64,000 nucleotides of DNA, from the NCBI GenBank assembly GCA_964228885.1, contig CAXRCG010000203.1:1-64000 (forward strand), given 5' to 3'. How positions within the stretch are numbered: the first letter of the stretch is position 1; the number at the start of each line of letters is the position of its first letter. Positions 46,390 through 56,187 of the stretch are shown here, one piece after another. A program made the position numbers and the translations under genes. This stretch comes from UBA4582 sp964228885. Its GTDB lineage: Bacteria > Pseudomonadota > Gammaproteobacteria > Pseudomonadales > Azotimanducaceae. Below the pieces are notes generated by a model. It saw only the letters and a program-made list of their open reading frames with translations, did not search any database and had not been told where the DNA came from.

Positions 46390-46778
46390 CGATATCCAAA
46401 AAGTTATTTCGAAGTGGTCCTTACGCGGACTTTTTTAGCCAAGGCGTTCAGGTAGGAAATTCGCTGCACATGGCGGGACAGGTGGGTACAGATGCAGCTG
46501 GTGTTGCACCGAATGATCTTGTCGAGCAAATGTCGCTCGCCTATGGGCATGTGCAAAATGTACTCGCTGAGTTCAACGCCACAATGGACAACATCGTTGA
46601 TGAAACTTGGTTCGTTACTGATATTGAAGAATGCATGGGGCAGGTCGAAGCCCTATTCGCTGAGCGACAAAGACGCTATGGAAAAATCCCGGAAGTGAGC
46701 CAAACCCTCGTTCAAGTGGCTGGTCTGGTCGACCCCTCTTTCAAAATCGAAATAAAGTGTATCGCCATCACTGACTAA
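46386..46778 (+). CDS. Rid family protein (no catalytic Arg)
   Basis: A 130-residue YjgF/YER057c/UK114-fold protein, expected to form trimers. The fold marks are LHMAGQVGTDAAG, YGHVQNVLAEFNATMDNI and WFVTDIEECMG. The Arg that RidA uses to bind the imine substrate is not present: PEVSQTLVQVAGL occurs where RidA has an Arg-Ser/Thr pair. It may thus have a different role. It is the middle gene of a TetR-Rid-PhyH operon. Confidence 0.88.
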   Translation: MTISKKLFRSGPYADFFSQGVQVGNSLHMAGQVGTDAAGVAPNDLVEQMSLAYGHVQNVLAEFNATMDNIVDETWFVTDIEECMGQVEALFAERQRRYGKIPEVSQTLVQVAGLVDPSFKIEIKCIAITD

Positions 46779-46797
46779 ACCCCAAGGGAGAATACCG

Positions 46798-47697
46798 ATG
46801 CCCCAACTTCAACATTTACCGGCGGATGCCGATGCAGAAAAGATTGTAGCGGCCATAAAGACAGATGGCGCTGTTATCCTGGACGGTGTCATTAGTCCCG
46901 AATTTGTGGCTGCCTTGCGCGAAGAAACTGATCCCTATATGGACCATACAAGTGACGGAAGAGATAGTTTCGCAGGGTATAAAACTACCCGTACGGGCGG
47001 TCTCATGGTGAGATCGGCTAAATGTCGCGACCTGATCGAGCACGCCACGATTCTTAATCCCTGCCGCATGTATCTCGCGCCTTACTGCGAGCGCGTGCAA
47101 CTGCATCTAAGCCAGATTATTCGTATACGCCCAGGCGAAACCGCACAAACTATCCATCGAGATCGCTGGGCTTGGGGCGCTCACTTGGCTCATGTAGAAC
47201 CCCAGTTCAACACTATTTGGGCTTTGACAGACTTCACCTCTGAAAACGGTGCAACGCAGGTAGTACCGGGAAGCACGTCTTGGCCGGATGATCAAAAAGC
47301 TGAGCCACATCAAGTAACGCAGGCTGAGATGAAAGCTGGCTCCGTACTAATCTACTCAGGCTCAGTATTTCACGGCGGGGGCAAGAACAGCAGTGACGGT
47401 GACCGCATTGGTTTAAATATTACCTATGCACTTGGTTGGTTGCGGCAGGAAGAAAATCAGTACCTAAGTTGCCCTCCAGAGCTAGCAAAGGATCTTAACC
47501 CTACTTTGCAAGAACTTGCGGGGTACGCAATGGGGCAATATGCCTTGGGGTACTACACTCCGCCCGGCGCTCCTGGTGAAATGCCAGAAGTTGTGCCACC
47601 GGAGTTCGCCCTAGGCATCGACACCGACGGCTCTACTTTGGGCGGCATGGGTGACCAAGCCGCGCTCAAAAAGACATTGGATATAGGGAACAACTAA
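46798..47697 (+). CDS. Phytanoyl-CoA dioxygenase family protein
   Basis: A 299-residue Fe(II)/2-oxoglutarate-type oxygenase. The metal ligands are intact: His120-Arg-Asp122 in TIHRDRW and His192 in SVFHGGG. GATQVVPGSTSWP is the family core. The end shares LGWLRQEENQYL with the gene at 21.4 kb, so both form a subfamily. GGGAG precedes the ATG, 19 bases after the Rid gene. Operon context suggests a regulated hydroxylation of one imported compound. Confidence 0.88.
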   Translation: MPQLQHLPADADAEKIVAAIKTDGAVILDGVISPEFVAALREETDPYMDHTSDGRDSFAGYKTTRTGGLMVRSAKCRDLIEHATILNPCRMYLAPYCERVQLHLSQIIRIRPGETAQTIHRDRWAWGAHLAHVEPQFNTIWALTDFTSENGATQVVPGSTSWPDDQKAEPHQVTQAEMKAGSVLIYSGSVFHGGGKNSSDGDRIGLNITYALGWLRQEENQYLSCPPELAKDLNPTLQELAGYAMGQYALGYYTPPGAPGEMPEVVPPEFALGIDTDGSTLGGMGDQAALKKTLDIGNN

Positions 47698-48100
47698 CTT
47701 ATCCACTTGCCGTTGATTTCTATGCGCTAACAGGTTCGCTCGGTTCTGCGCCCATAAGATATAGACGATCAAAATCCTACTAACACTCATGCCGCCAACA
47801 TGCTCGAACTCGAATGCGTGTTGGAGTCGCTGAGTCTAGGCTAAACGTGCCGAGCACTGACTTGTCTGACTTGGACCTGCCGCCCTGCTCTCACCCAAAT
47901 TAGAAGACGCTAGTAGTCTGCAATTTGCGACGATCTCTCAAATCTAAGGTGCAATCTGGTGATGACCTCCCCAGCTCCGCTACAGCTTGTTTGTCAAGGC
48001 GTCTTTTGTTAGTGTGAATTTCGTCGCGCGACTTTACGTGTGGGGCAAACAGCTAGAAGTTATGAGGTATCACGCAATAAAAAAATAATCAGGAGTCCTT
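47698..48100. other. Intergenic region without a recognised gene
   Basis: This is 403 bases after the PhyH operon. No frame with a ribosome site, RNA or clear terminator is seen. The promoter of the small membrane gene at 48101 must be here. Confidence 0.35.
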
Positions 48101-48430
48101 ATGAGCTTTAATCAAATTATGCCCGCACTGGGTGTTCTCGTGGCAATCATCTCTGTATTTGTGCCTTTGGAGTGGTGGCCTTTAATACTGTTAGCCATCG
48201 GTCTAATACAAGGTTTTGGAGCACCAGAAGAAGATCCCACAACCATACTCATGGTGGTGGTCGCCGCAGTCGCTTTCCCCACCATTGCAAATAGCTTAGA
48301 CGCAATTCCTGTGGTAGGCGGATATCTAAACACCATTATTGACCATTTCGCGATCGCCATCGGCGGTTATGCTATTGCCCATTTAGTTTGGGATCTGAAA
48401 AACAGGATCATGCCAGCAGCTGCTGATTAA
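48101..48430 (+). CDS. Hypothetical 109-residue membrane protein
   Basis: Three or four hydrophobic helices are visible, such as IMPALGVLVAIISVFVP, WWPLILLAIGLIQGFG and ILMVVVAAVAFPTIANSL. AGGAG precedes the ATG and a hairpin follows the stop, so it is a complete single-gene unit. The family is not recognised. It probably lies in the inner membrane. Confidence 0.8.
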   Translation: MSFNQIMPALGVLVAIISVFVPLEWWPLILLAIGLIQGFGAPEEDPTTILMVVVAAVAFPTIANSLDAIPVVGGYLNTIIDHFAIAIGGYAIAHLVWDLKNRIMPAAAD

Positions 48431-48442
48431 TCCAAAACAGGG

Positions 48443-48476
48443 TTGGGCGCTGAACAGGCGCTCAACTCTATGTTTT
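48443..48476 (+). terminator. Probable intrinsic terminator
   Basis: TTGGGCGC pairs with GCGCTCAA (one G-T pair) around a seven-base loop, followed by a T-rich stretch (CTCTATGTTTT). It begins 13 bases after the stop of the small membrane protein gene. Confidence 0.55.
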
Positions 48477-48541
48477 GCAAGCAGGTTTAACCCGTCAGCG
48501 TCAACGTCCCTCCCTGTCAGAAGACAGATCTATAATAAGCC

Positions 48542-51500
48542 TCAACGCCACCAAAGTTTGGGGGCAGGTCTATCACCCGTGACCTGTTCAGCTAGCGTAT
48601 CGGATCTGTATAACCTTCCATTGATCATGACATGACTCACGTCATCTGAGTATTCAATGTTTTCCAATGGGTTTTCCCTCAAAATCACCAGGTCAGCAAG
48701 CTTACCAGCTTCGATAGAACCTAGATCTGCATCCATGCCGAGGTACGATGCCGGATGAATAGTCGCCGCTGATAACGCCTGCATCGGAGACATGCCGCCA
48801 CGCACAAAGCTCCACATTTCCCAATGACTCGCCAACCCCTCGCGCTGACCATGCGCTCCAATATTGACCGTCACCCCGTTATCCAACAACGTTTTCGCCA
48901 CAGCAGCAGCATCATCATCACGAAACTCTGATTCTGGCGCCATCACTCGCCGAACACTACGAGGTCTAAGCACTGAGGGTGGAACGAAATTCGAGAGTAT
49001 CGGATGCTCCCAAACATTGTATTTCTGGTAGTAGTAGTCTTCAGATGTCAAACCGCCGTACGTAACCACCAGCGTTGGCGTGTACCCGACGTTGGTTGCT
49101 CGCCACAACTGGGTGACATCATCATACATTTTTAATGCGGGAACGTTATGTTCAATACCGGTGCTACCATCTACCACGAGGTTCATATCCATGTGGTACA
49201 AAGATCCTCCTTCGGCAACAACAAACATGTTCTCCTGGCGAGCAGCTTCAATAACCTGTTGGCGCTGTTCTCTGCGCGGCTGGTTGTAGTTTTTAATACT
49301 AATCGCACCCTGTGCTTTCAGGCGGCGAATGTGCGATAGCGCATCTTCAACCGAATCAACCGGCGCAAACCTACGACTCTTTGCACCGTAAACGATTTCA
49401 CCAGTCGAGAAGATCCGCGTTGATAAAATTTGTCCGGTGTTTGTGTATTCGGCTGAAGCAAATGCGAGTTTTGCTGAACTGGACGGGTTGTGCTGGGTTG
49501 TTACCCCAAGCGCCAAATGCGCAAGCGTGTTCCAATTATTCTCAACAATGATCTCACCTTCGCCGTAACGACCATGCGCATGAGCATCAATAATACCGGG
49601 GATAATGGTCTTACCCTTTGCATCAACTATCCGGGCTCCAGCGGGCACTTCAACTTCATCAGACGCTCCGACGGCTTCAATACGGTTTTCACTGACGATG
49701 ATTGTTCCTGATTCAATTACATTACGTTCAGCATTCATTGTGATGATACGGGCATGAGTCAGCGCCACTGTACCGCTCGGCTTTGCCGTTTCAAATTGCA
49801 TCGACAAATTGATGATTTCAGTCGCGTTCTCTTCGGTGAATGGCGAATCACCCAGCGTAACTGTCGTCATTTCCGGCCCGGTGGACCAGCTAAGACTATT
49901 TTCGCTAGACCAATTCAAATAAATCCCACCATTTACACTCAGCTTTTTTGTCGGCAGCGAGTTTACTTCGGGGCCAAGCGGGGTTGAATTACCTGTCTGC
50001 TGCATCGGGCTAACAAACACCTGATAATGCTCTCGGAATGCCACCCACCTATTATTCGGTGAAACACGAAATTGAGTCGCCAGAAGGCCATTAGCCACCT
50101 CACGAACATTGTTGCCTGTCGCGTCCATCACAAACAAACCAGTCTTTGCTGTATCGCTATTACGTCCGGTTGGTCGTTTTCGATACGTAAAATAAATGTT
50201 TTCTCCGACAAAGTGCGCATCCGCACCATCCCGTCTCAGAAAGGTGTTTTCACCATTTTTTAGATTAAGCAGATAGAGACCCGGCCGTTCGCCAAAAGCA
50301 CCGTGCCGAAGCCTACCGCCACTTAATTTTCTATACACTAGGTGTTCGCCATCACTCGAGATACTTGGCTCGACATAATGGCCCTTGGCTTCAATCAGCG
50401 TTCTAGATTTACCCTGCTTAAGGTCGATACGCTTCAACGTCGCAAGCGCATCATCATGCCAGTGCATATATACCAAATGATCGCTGTCGGGAGCCCAAAC
50501 GGGATAGTATTCAAAACCGGTTTTATGCTCAGTCAGGCGCACCGGTTGTTCGTCGCCTTGCTTGATATAGAGCTTCCCTAAAGACTCAAACACAACCGCA
50601 CTACCATCCGGAGATCTGGTCGCAAATCGAACCATCTTGGTAGAAAACGTGTCGGGCGATACCGCTATTGTTGGCGATGGCGCCTCAAAAAACTCTCGAC
50701 TGTGTTGAATTCTGAAAGGAATTTCAACAGGCTCAGTGCCACCCAGTCCAACTCGCCAAATTTTACCGCTAGCCCAATAAACGATTTCATTCGAATCCGG
50801 CATCCAAGCCATGCTAGGGTAAAAGCCATAAACAGCCCAGGTTTCCTGCATATCAGGATCCAGCCCAGACACAATTAAAGACTCCACCCCCGTTTCTAGA
50901 TTCTTAACAAAAAGACTTGAATCACCTCCTACTCGACGGATAAAAGCGAGACGCGTTCCATCGGGAGAAGGCGTTGGTCGTACCGACCCGCCGACACCCC
51001 TGACCGCCGTAGACACTTCACCGGTTCGGAGTTCAACGCGCTTAATTTGAAAAATTTCCTTATTACTGTCCTGACGATAGACGAACATATTCCCTGGAGA
51101 CACGTTCTGGGTATAGTACAAATAATTGCCATCTGGGCTAAAAGCAGGTTCACCCAATTCTTTTTGGAAAGCGGGAGACGGTCTCTTGACAAGCTGAACG
51201 CCACCACTGGAGTCTTTATCGGATTCGACATGGTAGAGCCAAACCTCTCCGGTCCCGAGTGAGCGCGAAGTCGTAAAGTGTTTTCTTGCTGCAATGAATT
51301 GACTATCCGGGCTCCAGATCGGACTGTTTACTAATCTGAAGGATTCATACGTGAGCTGCCGCGACTCGCCCGATGCCCGGTTCATCACCCACAAATTGTC
51401 ACCACCCGCGCGGTCGGATACATAGGCAATTGAACGTCCATTCGGGCTGTATTGCGGATGAATATCCCAAGCAATGCCCTCGGTGAGAGGTTTCGCATCT

Positions 51501-51742
51501 CCCCCGGAAATCGGCATTTCGTAGATATCTCCAAGTAGATCGAACGCTAGGTGTTCACCATCTGGAGATACCGTTAAACTCATCCATGTACCTTCATCGA
51601 CATTGATATCAACGCTTGATGCATCAACGCTGAAATTCGGCTTGTCGACCGCCCAGATTTTCGATTCTTCTAGGGCCAAGGTGCTAGTCCCCCAACTGAT
51701 CAGCAGGAAAAATCGAGCCCAATACCACAGACAGTAATTCAT
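48542..51742 (-). CDS. Exported TolB-propeller amidohydrolase
   Basis: A protein of about 1066 residues that joins two units. After a signal peptide (MNYCLWYWARFFLLISWGTS) come TolB/PD40 propeller repeats (SPDGEHLAFD, SPNGRSIAYVSD, SPDSQFIAARK, SPDGNYLYYTQ and others) up to about residue 660. The last 400 residues are an amidohydrolase: GKTIIPGIIDAHAH (metal HxH), ALGVTTQHNPSS, then GIEHNVPAL, VNIGAHGQ and LGSIEAGKLADLVIL. Such fusions act in the periplasm, perhaps on cyclic peptides or amides. I chose ATG 51742 (AAAGG nine bases before); ATG 51760 adds a Lys-Arg-rich start and is possible. Confidence 0.9.
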   Translation of the reverse strand: MNYCLWYWARFFLLISWGTSTLALEESKIWAVDKPNFSVDASSVDINVDEGTWMSLTVSPDGEHLAFDLLGDIYEMPISGGDAKPLTEGIAWDIHPQYSPNGRSIAYVSDRAGGDNLWVMNRASGESRQLTYESFRLVNSPIWSPDSQFIAARKHFTTSRSLGTGEVWLYHVESDKDSSGGVQLVKRPSPAFQKELGEPAFSPDGNYLYYTQNVSPGNMFVYRQDSNKEIFQIKRVELRTGEVSTAVRGVGGSVRPTPSPDGTRLAFIRRVGGDSSLFVKNLETGVESLIVSGLDPDMQETWAVYGFYPSMAWMPDSNEIVYWASGKIWRVGLGGTEPVEIPFRIQHSREFFEAPSPTIAVSPDTFSTKMVRFATRSPDGSAVVFESLGKLYIKQGDEQPVRLTEHKTGFEYYPVWAPDSDHLVYMHWHDDALATLKRIDLKQGKSRTLIEAKGHYVEPSISSDGEHLVYRKLSGGRLRHGAFGERPGLYLLNLKNGENTFLRRDGADAHFVGENIYFTYRKRPTGRNSDTAKTGLFVMDATGNNVREVANGLLATQFRVSPNNRWVAFREHYQVFVSPMQQTGNSTPLGPEVNSLPTKKLSVNGGIYLNWSSENSLSWSTGPEMTTVTLGDSPFTEENATEIINLSMQFETAKPSGTVALTHARIITMNAERNVIESGTIIVSENRIEAVGASDEVEVPAGARIVDAKGKTIIPGIIDAHAHGRYGEGEIIVENNWNTLAHLALGVTTQHNPSSSAKLAFASAEYTNTGQILSTRIFSTGEIVYGAKSRRFAPVDSVEDALSHIRRLKAQGAISIKNYNQPRREQRQQVIEAARQENMFVVAEGGSLYHMDMNLVVDGSTGIEHNVPALKMYDDVTQLWRATNVGYTPTLVVTYGGLTSEDYYYQKYNVWEHPILSNFVPPSVLRPRSVRRVMAPESEFRDDDAAAVAKTLLDNGVTVNIGAHGQREGLASHWEMWSFVRGGMSPMQALSAATIHPASYLGMDADLGSIEAGKLADLVILRENPLENIEYSDDVSHVMINGRLYRSDTLAEQVTGDRPAPKLWWR

Positions 51743-51994
51743 TATGCGTCGCCTTTTCATATCGGTCTTTGAAAGCATAGCGATATTAATCAAGTTATCA
51801 ATTAATCCTTGTCGCAGTTCCAATAAACTCAAACTGACCCTGGGCATCCTAAACGGTATATTTCCAGTTTTTTGCTCACGACCGGCCTGTCAACGCGATG
51901 ATGTTAGCTTGAACCCTCAAAGGCAGCCGAGTTGATCAGCCTGAATGATAACTGTTAGTCTAAAATGCGTTTTCCAAACATCATGGAGGTGACA

Positions 51995-52390
51995 ATGAAG
52001 CAGCAGCGCGTAAACACCGGATGGGCATGGGCAAAAAAATTAAATATTCCAGCTGGTGCTAAGCTGGGCGATACGGTTTATCTCTCTGGCATCTGTTCGC
52101 TGGACGATGCAGGTAACGTAGTAGCAAAGGGCGATGTCTACGGCCAGTCGAAGCGAACTTTCGAGAATATCGAAGAGGCCCTGGGCTGCGCAGGCGCGAC
52201 CATGGCAGACGTGGTTAAAATTACCACTTACCTGACTGATATCTCTACCTATAAGGATTTCGCCAGGGCCCGCACCGAAGCTTTCCCAGATGGCGTACCA
52301 GCCAGCACTGCTGTTGCTACCCCTGCCCTCGTCATGCCAGAGCTGTTGGTCGAGGTCGAAGCCATGGCAGTCATTGGTAGCGGTAGCTAA
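51995..52390 (+). CDS. Rid family protein (no catalytic Arg)
   Basis: A 131-residue RidA-fold protein. LGDTVYLSGICSLDDAGNVV, TFENIEEALGCAGATMADVVK and YLTDISTYKDF are characteristic. The substrate Arg of RidA is again replaced: PASTAVATPAL occurs in place of PARS. LLVEVEAMAV keeps the Glu strand. GGAGGTGACA before ATG 51995 fixes the start; the in-frame ATG at 51965 has none. It is divergent from the amidohydrolase gene and stands alone. Confidence 0.9.
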   Translation: MKQQRVNTGWAWAKKLNIPAGAKLGDTVYLSGICSLDDAGNVVAKGDVYGQSKRTFENIEEALGCAGATMADVVKITTYLTDISTYKDFARARTEAFPDGVPASTAVATPALVMPELLVEVEAMAVIGSGS

Positions 52391-52405
52391 TAGATGGCCT
52401 GAGTA

Positions 52406-52431
52406 CGTGATAATGCTGTTCTGAAACCTTA
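52406..52431 (+). repeat. 26-base imperfect direct repeat, copy 1
   Basis: It begins CGTGATAATGCTGTTCTGAA and ends CTTA. A second copy at 54012-54037 differs at four positions, all transitions. The two copies flank the POT transporter gene. Origin is unknown. Confidence 0.45.
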
Positions 52432-52542
52432 CTTTGCGGGAATTGATCAACGGCCGCTACCTTGATCCTGCTCTATAAGAGGACATAGCACGCCTAAAAG
52501 CCACCCGTGGAAATTCAACCAACCAAATCCATGCAGCAGCAC

Positions 52543-53883
52543 TTATTCAACAGACTCTTCCTGGATGACGTGTTGTTCGTTGTAAAAACGCATATAAATC
52601 GCAAAGATCAAAGCGACAAGACCCATGAATCCAGCAAAAAACAAATGATAACTGGCGCCAACAAGCATCGTCGTGCCATCCGGGTACTGAATCACCTGAT
52701 TGACCAGCGCGGTGAACAAATTACCCGCTGATATCGACAGGTAAAATAGTGCCATGACTAATGATTTCATGCTTTTTGACGCTTGGGTATACGAAAATTC
52801 CATGCAGGTAATCACAAGCAGAACCTCAGCCAAGGTCATCAGAAAATACGCCAGAAGCTGCCAGCCGATGTGCGGCGTGTGACCTAGCTGGATTTGTGCT
52901 TCACACCAGGCGGTAACCAAAAAAGGTGAGGCTGCTAGAAACATACCCATAGACATCTTGCGACCCGCGGTGAGGTCAAAATACCGCGCCATCAAAGGGT
53001 AGATATAATAAGAAAAAAGGGGAATGAGCACGATAATCAAAAAAGGATTCATCGCTTGAATTTGGGCGGGTAACAACTCATACCCCAAAATGAACCTATC
53101 CATCTGCATAGCCTGAAGCACCCAGGTGCTGCCCATTTGATCGAATAAAGACCAAAACGCCGCCACCAAGATATAGATCACCAGCAAGCGGCTGACAACG
53201 CGCCGACCTTCGGGACCGAAGACATCCGTGAGGTAAGACTTGCCCGCTGGTGGCAGGTGCACAAAATGATGACGCCCCAACCAAAACGTTACCGTTGCTA
53301 CCAGCATAAACAAACCCGGCACGCCAAATGCTATGGCGGGGCCATAGGCCTTAAGCAGCCAAGGTATCATCAGCGAAGACAACACTGATCCTATATTGAT
53401 GCCTAGGTAGTACCAAGAAAAGGCTCTCGACAATAAGTGTTCATTGGAGCGGCCAAACTGATCACCGACATTCGAAGCAACGCTTGGCTTAATCCCCCCT
53501 GACCCGATCGCAATCAATGTCAGGCCAAGAAACAATCCAACTCTGGTGTCATCCAAAAACAAAGCGAAATGGCCAGCGCAATACACCACAGAAAGCAACA
53601 TCACGGTTCGATACTTTCCCCAATATGCATCCGCAATAACGGCACCAATAATTGGCAGGAAGTAGGTTGTAGAAACAAACAAATGGAAGTAAGACGTCGC
53701 CTCGGCGCGCGACATGGTCGCCAATTGCCCATCGCTCGACATCAGGTATTGAGTCATAAAAACCACAAGAATGGCCTTCATGCCATAGAAACTAAAGCGT
53801 TCCGCAATATCGTTGACAATAATGTATGGAATGCCGTCTGGCATTCGGGACGATGGGACCGGCGCTGTTCTGTATTCTGGCAT
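52543..53883 (-). CDS. POT family proton-coupled oligopeptide transporter
   Basis: A 446-residue membrane protein with about 12 to 14 helices. The first PTR2 motif is ERFSFYGMKAILVVFM near residue 28 (ExxERFxYYG-type). IGAVIADAYWGKYRTVMLLS is helix 2-3, and SVASNVGDQFG and FSWYYLGINIGS complete the signature. It imports di- and tripeptides with protons. Length is normal. AAGG precedes the ATG. The S9 and Xaa-Pro peptidases elsewhere in the window fit a peptide-using lifestyle. Confidence 0.92.
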   Translation of the reverse strand: MPEYRTAPVPSSRMPDGIPYIIVNDIAERFSFYGMKAILVVFMTQYLMSSDGQLATMSRAEATSYFHLFVSTTYFLPIIGAVIADAYWGKYRTVMLLSVVYCAGHFALFLDDTRVGLFLGLTLIAIGSGGIKPSVASNVGDQFGRSNEHLLSRAFSWYYLGINIGSVLSSLMIPWLLKAYGPAIAFGVPGLFMLVATVTFWLGRHHFVHLPPAGKSYLTDVFGPEGRRVVSRLLVIYILVAAFWSLFDQMGSTWVLQAMQMDRFILGYELLPAQIQAMNPFLIIVLIPLFSYYIYPLMARYFDLTAGRKMSMGMFLAASPFLVTAWCEAQIQLGHTPHIGWQLLAYFLMTLAEVLLVITCMEFSYTQASKSMKSLVMALFYLSISAGNLFTALVNQVIQYPDGTTMLVGASYHLFFAGFMGLVALIFAIYMRFYNEQHVIQEESVE

Positions 53884-54568
53884 TCGATGACCTTAACTCT
53901 TCTGCACAAGATTCAAAGCGTGGAGTACGGATGAGGACAGGCAGTATAAACCACACTGCCCCAAGAACAGTTAAAGTTGGTCACTGAGACTATCGCTCAA
54001 CGCTAAGCAAGCGTGATAACGCTATTCTGAAGTCTTAAGGGCACCCCGGTTTAATAATTGCTCTGCCAGCTGACCTGAACAGCGCACAAGTGGCAAAGTC
54101 CATGCTAGATAGCCGAAACAAGGTAAAGTCGGAGACCAGCCATTGCTCACCCACTCACAACATCACATTTGGCTAAACCTATCAGTTTGCAAGCGAAGCA
54201 AACACATCCTATTAAATAATCAAACACTGCATACTCGCTCAAAGCAAAATCGATGAGATATAAAGTTAGGCATATCAACCCGTAAAGCATTGAGCGTCGA
54301 ACTAACTTTCGGCATAACTTTTCGCTGCAATATCATTCTATATGTTGTATTTTTCTCACCAGCGTTTGGTATTTTTTAGCGCCTGTCGGCTTCACTCGCC
54401 AACAGGATACGGCCTCAAAGCGAAACAATCTAGAAATGTGTAGGCATACCGCACAAACTATAAGAAAGCGCTTCAACAAATTAGTAGAATATATCGCAAG
54501 CGGTCACTCGGTAACTTTCGCGTGAAGCAAAGACAATTCTTTTAAAGGTAAGTAGTGGAGGGAAATTA
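53884..54568. other. Intergenic region of 685 bases
   Basis: It lies between the divergent POT and nhaB genes. It contains the second copy of the 26-base repeat at 54012-54037. No frame with a ribosome site occurs. The length suggests control elements or a small RNA, but none is recognisable by eye. Confidence 0.35.
54012..54037 (+). repeat. 26-base imperfect direct repeat, copy 2
   Basis: It begins CGTGATAACGCTATTCTGAA and ends CTTA, matching 52406-52431 at 22 of 26 bases. It lies upstream of the POT gene start, on the other side from copy 1. Confidence 0.45.
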
Positions 54569-56041
54569 ATGATTCAAATTGCGTATAAAGAGTTTCTAGG
54601 AAATAGTCCAGGATGGTTCAAAATGTCAATCTTGGTTTTCCTCGCGCTGTGTTTCCCTCTCAAATTAATGGTAGGAACCACTGTTTTAGGTTGGATGTTT
54701 TTAGGCATGTTCATCCTGACACTGGCCATGGCATTAAAATGTTACCCACTTCAGAGCGGCGGACTTTTAGGAATCGGCATCTTAGCGCTTGGATTGACCT
54801 CACCTGAAACTGTTTGGCACGAAATACACGCCAATCTCGGTGTACTTGCACTGCTGATCTTCATGGTAAGTTTTATTTACTTCATGAAACCATTACTGAC
54901 CTTTGTCTTTGCAAAGCTCATTATGAAAGTGCGCAGCAAATGGATGCTGTCACTCATGTTTTCATTCATGGCTGCATTCCTTTCCGCGTTCCTTGACGCG
55001 CTAACCGTTACTGCTGTGCTTATTACCGTCTTTGTTGCCCTGTATGGCGTGTACGAAAAGATTCATTCCGCAACAAACACAGACTTAGACCACGACGGCG
55101 TTGAGGATCGAGAGGAACTCAGCGGCGATGTGCTCGAGGACTTTAGAGGATTCATTAGAGGCCTTGTCATGCATGGTGCGATTGGCACTGCGCTTGGGGG
55201 CGTCACAACGATGGTAGGTGAACCCCAGAATCTCTTGATCGCCGACAAAATGGGTTGGAGCTTTGTTCAGTTCGCCATTGAGATGTCTCACGTGACGATC
55301 CCAGCCGTGATCGCCGGCTTGCTCACCTGCATCGTGCTAGAACTCACAGGTGTACTGGGCTACGGCGGTAAGCTAGATCCAAAGGTACGCGAGATAATAA
55401 AAGCTTATATTCAAGAACAGGACGAAAAACGTAAACCTAGGGAGGTTTATGCCCTCATTGTACAGGGAGCTTGCGGTATCCTTTTGGTGATCGGTCTTGC
55501 TCTACATATCATGGAAGTGGGCCTTATTGGCTTATGTCTATTGGTTGCTGTAACCGCTTTGACCGGCATTAACGAAGAACACCAAATTGGTCGTGCGTTT
55601 GAAGAATCACTGCCTTTTGTTTCACTACTCTGTATCTTCTTCGTCGTTGTAGGAATGATTCATGACCTACATCTCTTTAGCCCCGTTATTCAGTGGGTGC
55701 TTACCCTGCCTATTGAAGACCAACCGAGAGCATTTTTCTTGGCCAATGGCGTGCTTTCAGCCATTTCCGATAATGTATTTGTCGCCACGGTCTATATCAA
55801 TGAAGTTAAAGCTGCCTTTGATGCAGGTGATATTTCTAGAGCGCATTTCGACAGCCTGGCAGTCAGTATTAACACCGGGACAAACCTTCCCTCAGTAGCG
55901 ACGCCGAATGGTCAAGCTGCGTTTCTATTTCTGTTGACTTCAGCGCTCGCACCGCTGATCAAACTGGGCTATATCCGGATGGTGATCATGGCACTGCCTT
56001 ATACTGTCGTACTGACAATTGTCGGATTCGTGTTTCAGTAA
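54569..56041 (+). CDS. nhaB: Na+/H+ antiporter NhaB
   Basis: A 490-residue inner-membrane antiporter that expels sodium in exchange for protons. Recognisable NhaB segments are FLSAFLDALTVTAVLITV, GTALGGVTTMVGEPQNLLIA, SLLCIFFVVVGMIHDLHLF and SAISDNVFVATVYINEVK with SINTGTNLPSVATPNGQAAF. About 11 to 12 helices are seen. GGAGGG precedes the ATG. It is a single gene, in keeping with a marine organism using sodium gradients. Confidence 0.95.
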   Translation: MIQIAYKEFLGNSPGWFKMSILVFLALCFPLKLMVGTTVLGWMFLGMFILTLAMALKCYPLQSGGLLGIGILALGLTSPETVWHEIHANLGVLALLIFMVSFIYFMKPLLTFVFAKLIMKVRSKWMLSLMFSFMAAFLSAFLDALTVTAVLITVFVALYGVYEKIHSATNTDLDHDGVEDREELSGDVLEDFRGFIRGLVMHGAIGTALGGVTTMVGEPQNLLIADKMGWSFVQFAIEMSHVTIPAVIAGLLTCIVLELTGVLGYGGKLDPKVREIIKAYIQEQDEKRKPREVYALIVQGACGILLVIGLALHIMEVGLIGLCLLVAVTALTGINEEHQIGRAFEESLPFVSLLCIFFVVVGMIHDLHLFSPVIQWVLTLPIEDQPRAFFLANGVLSAISDNVFVATVYINEVKAAFDAGDISRAHFDSLAVSINTGTNLPSVATPNGQAAFLFLLTSALAPLIKLGYIRMVIMALPYTVVLTIVGFVFQ

Positions 56042-56110
56042 AACAGGAGAATGACTAGGTTGTTGAGATAGGCTGTGTAAACTAAATTTCCTTAGGGGCG
56101 GGTAAGGATA

Positions 56111-56130
56111 GTGATTGCTGATGCTCAGCA
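56111..56130 (+). repeat. Short hairpin element related to the repeats at 61.9 and 62.6 kb
   Basis: GTGATTGCTGATGCTCAGCA forms a stem TGCTGA/TCAGCA with a three-base loop. The minus-strand form at 61902-61921 differs by one loop base, and the one at 62608-62627 by two. Here it lies between nhaB and a nitroreductase gene. Confidence 0.45.
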
Positions 56131-56187
56131 AAAATTCGTTTAACATGGCCATCAACCTACTTACTCACCAACACCGAGAGGATTTAC

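Noticed and set aside
52406..54037. Insertion sequence around the POT gene
   Set aside because: There is no transposase and no terminal inverted repeat; only short imperfect direct repeats are seen.
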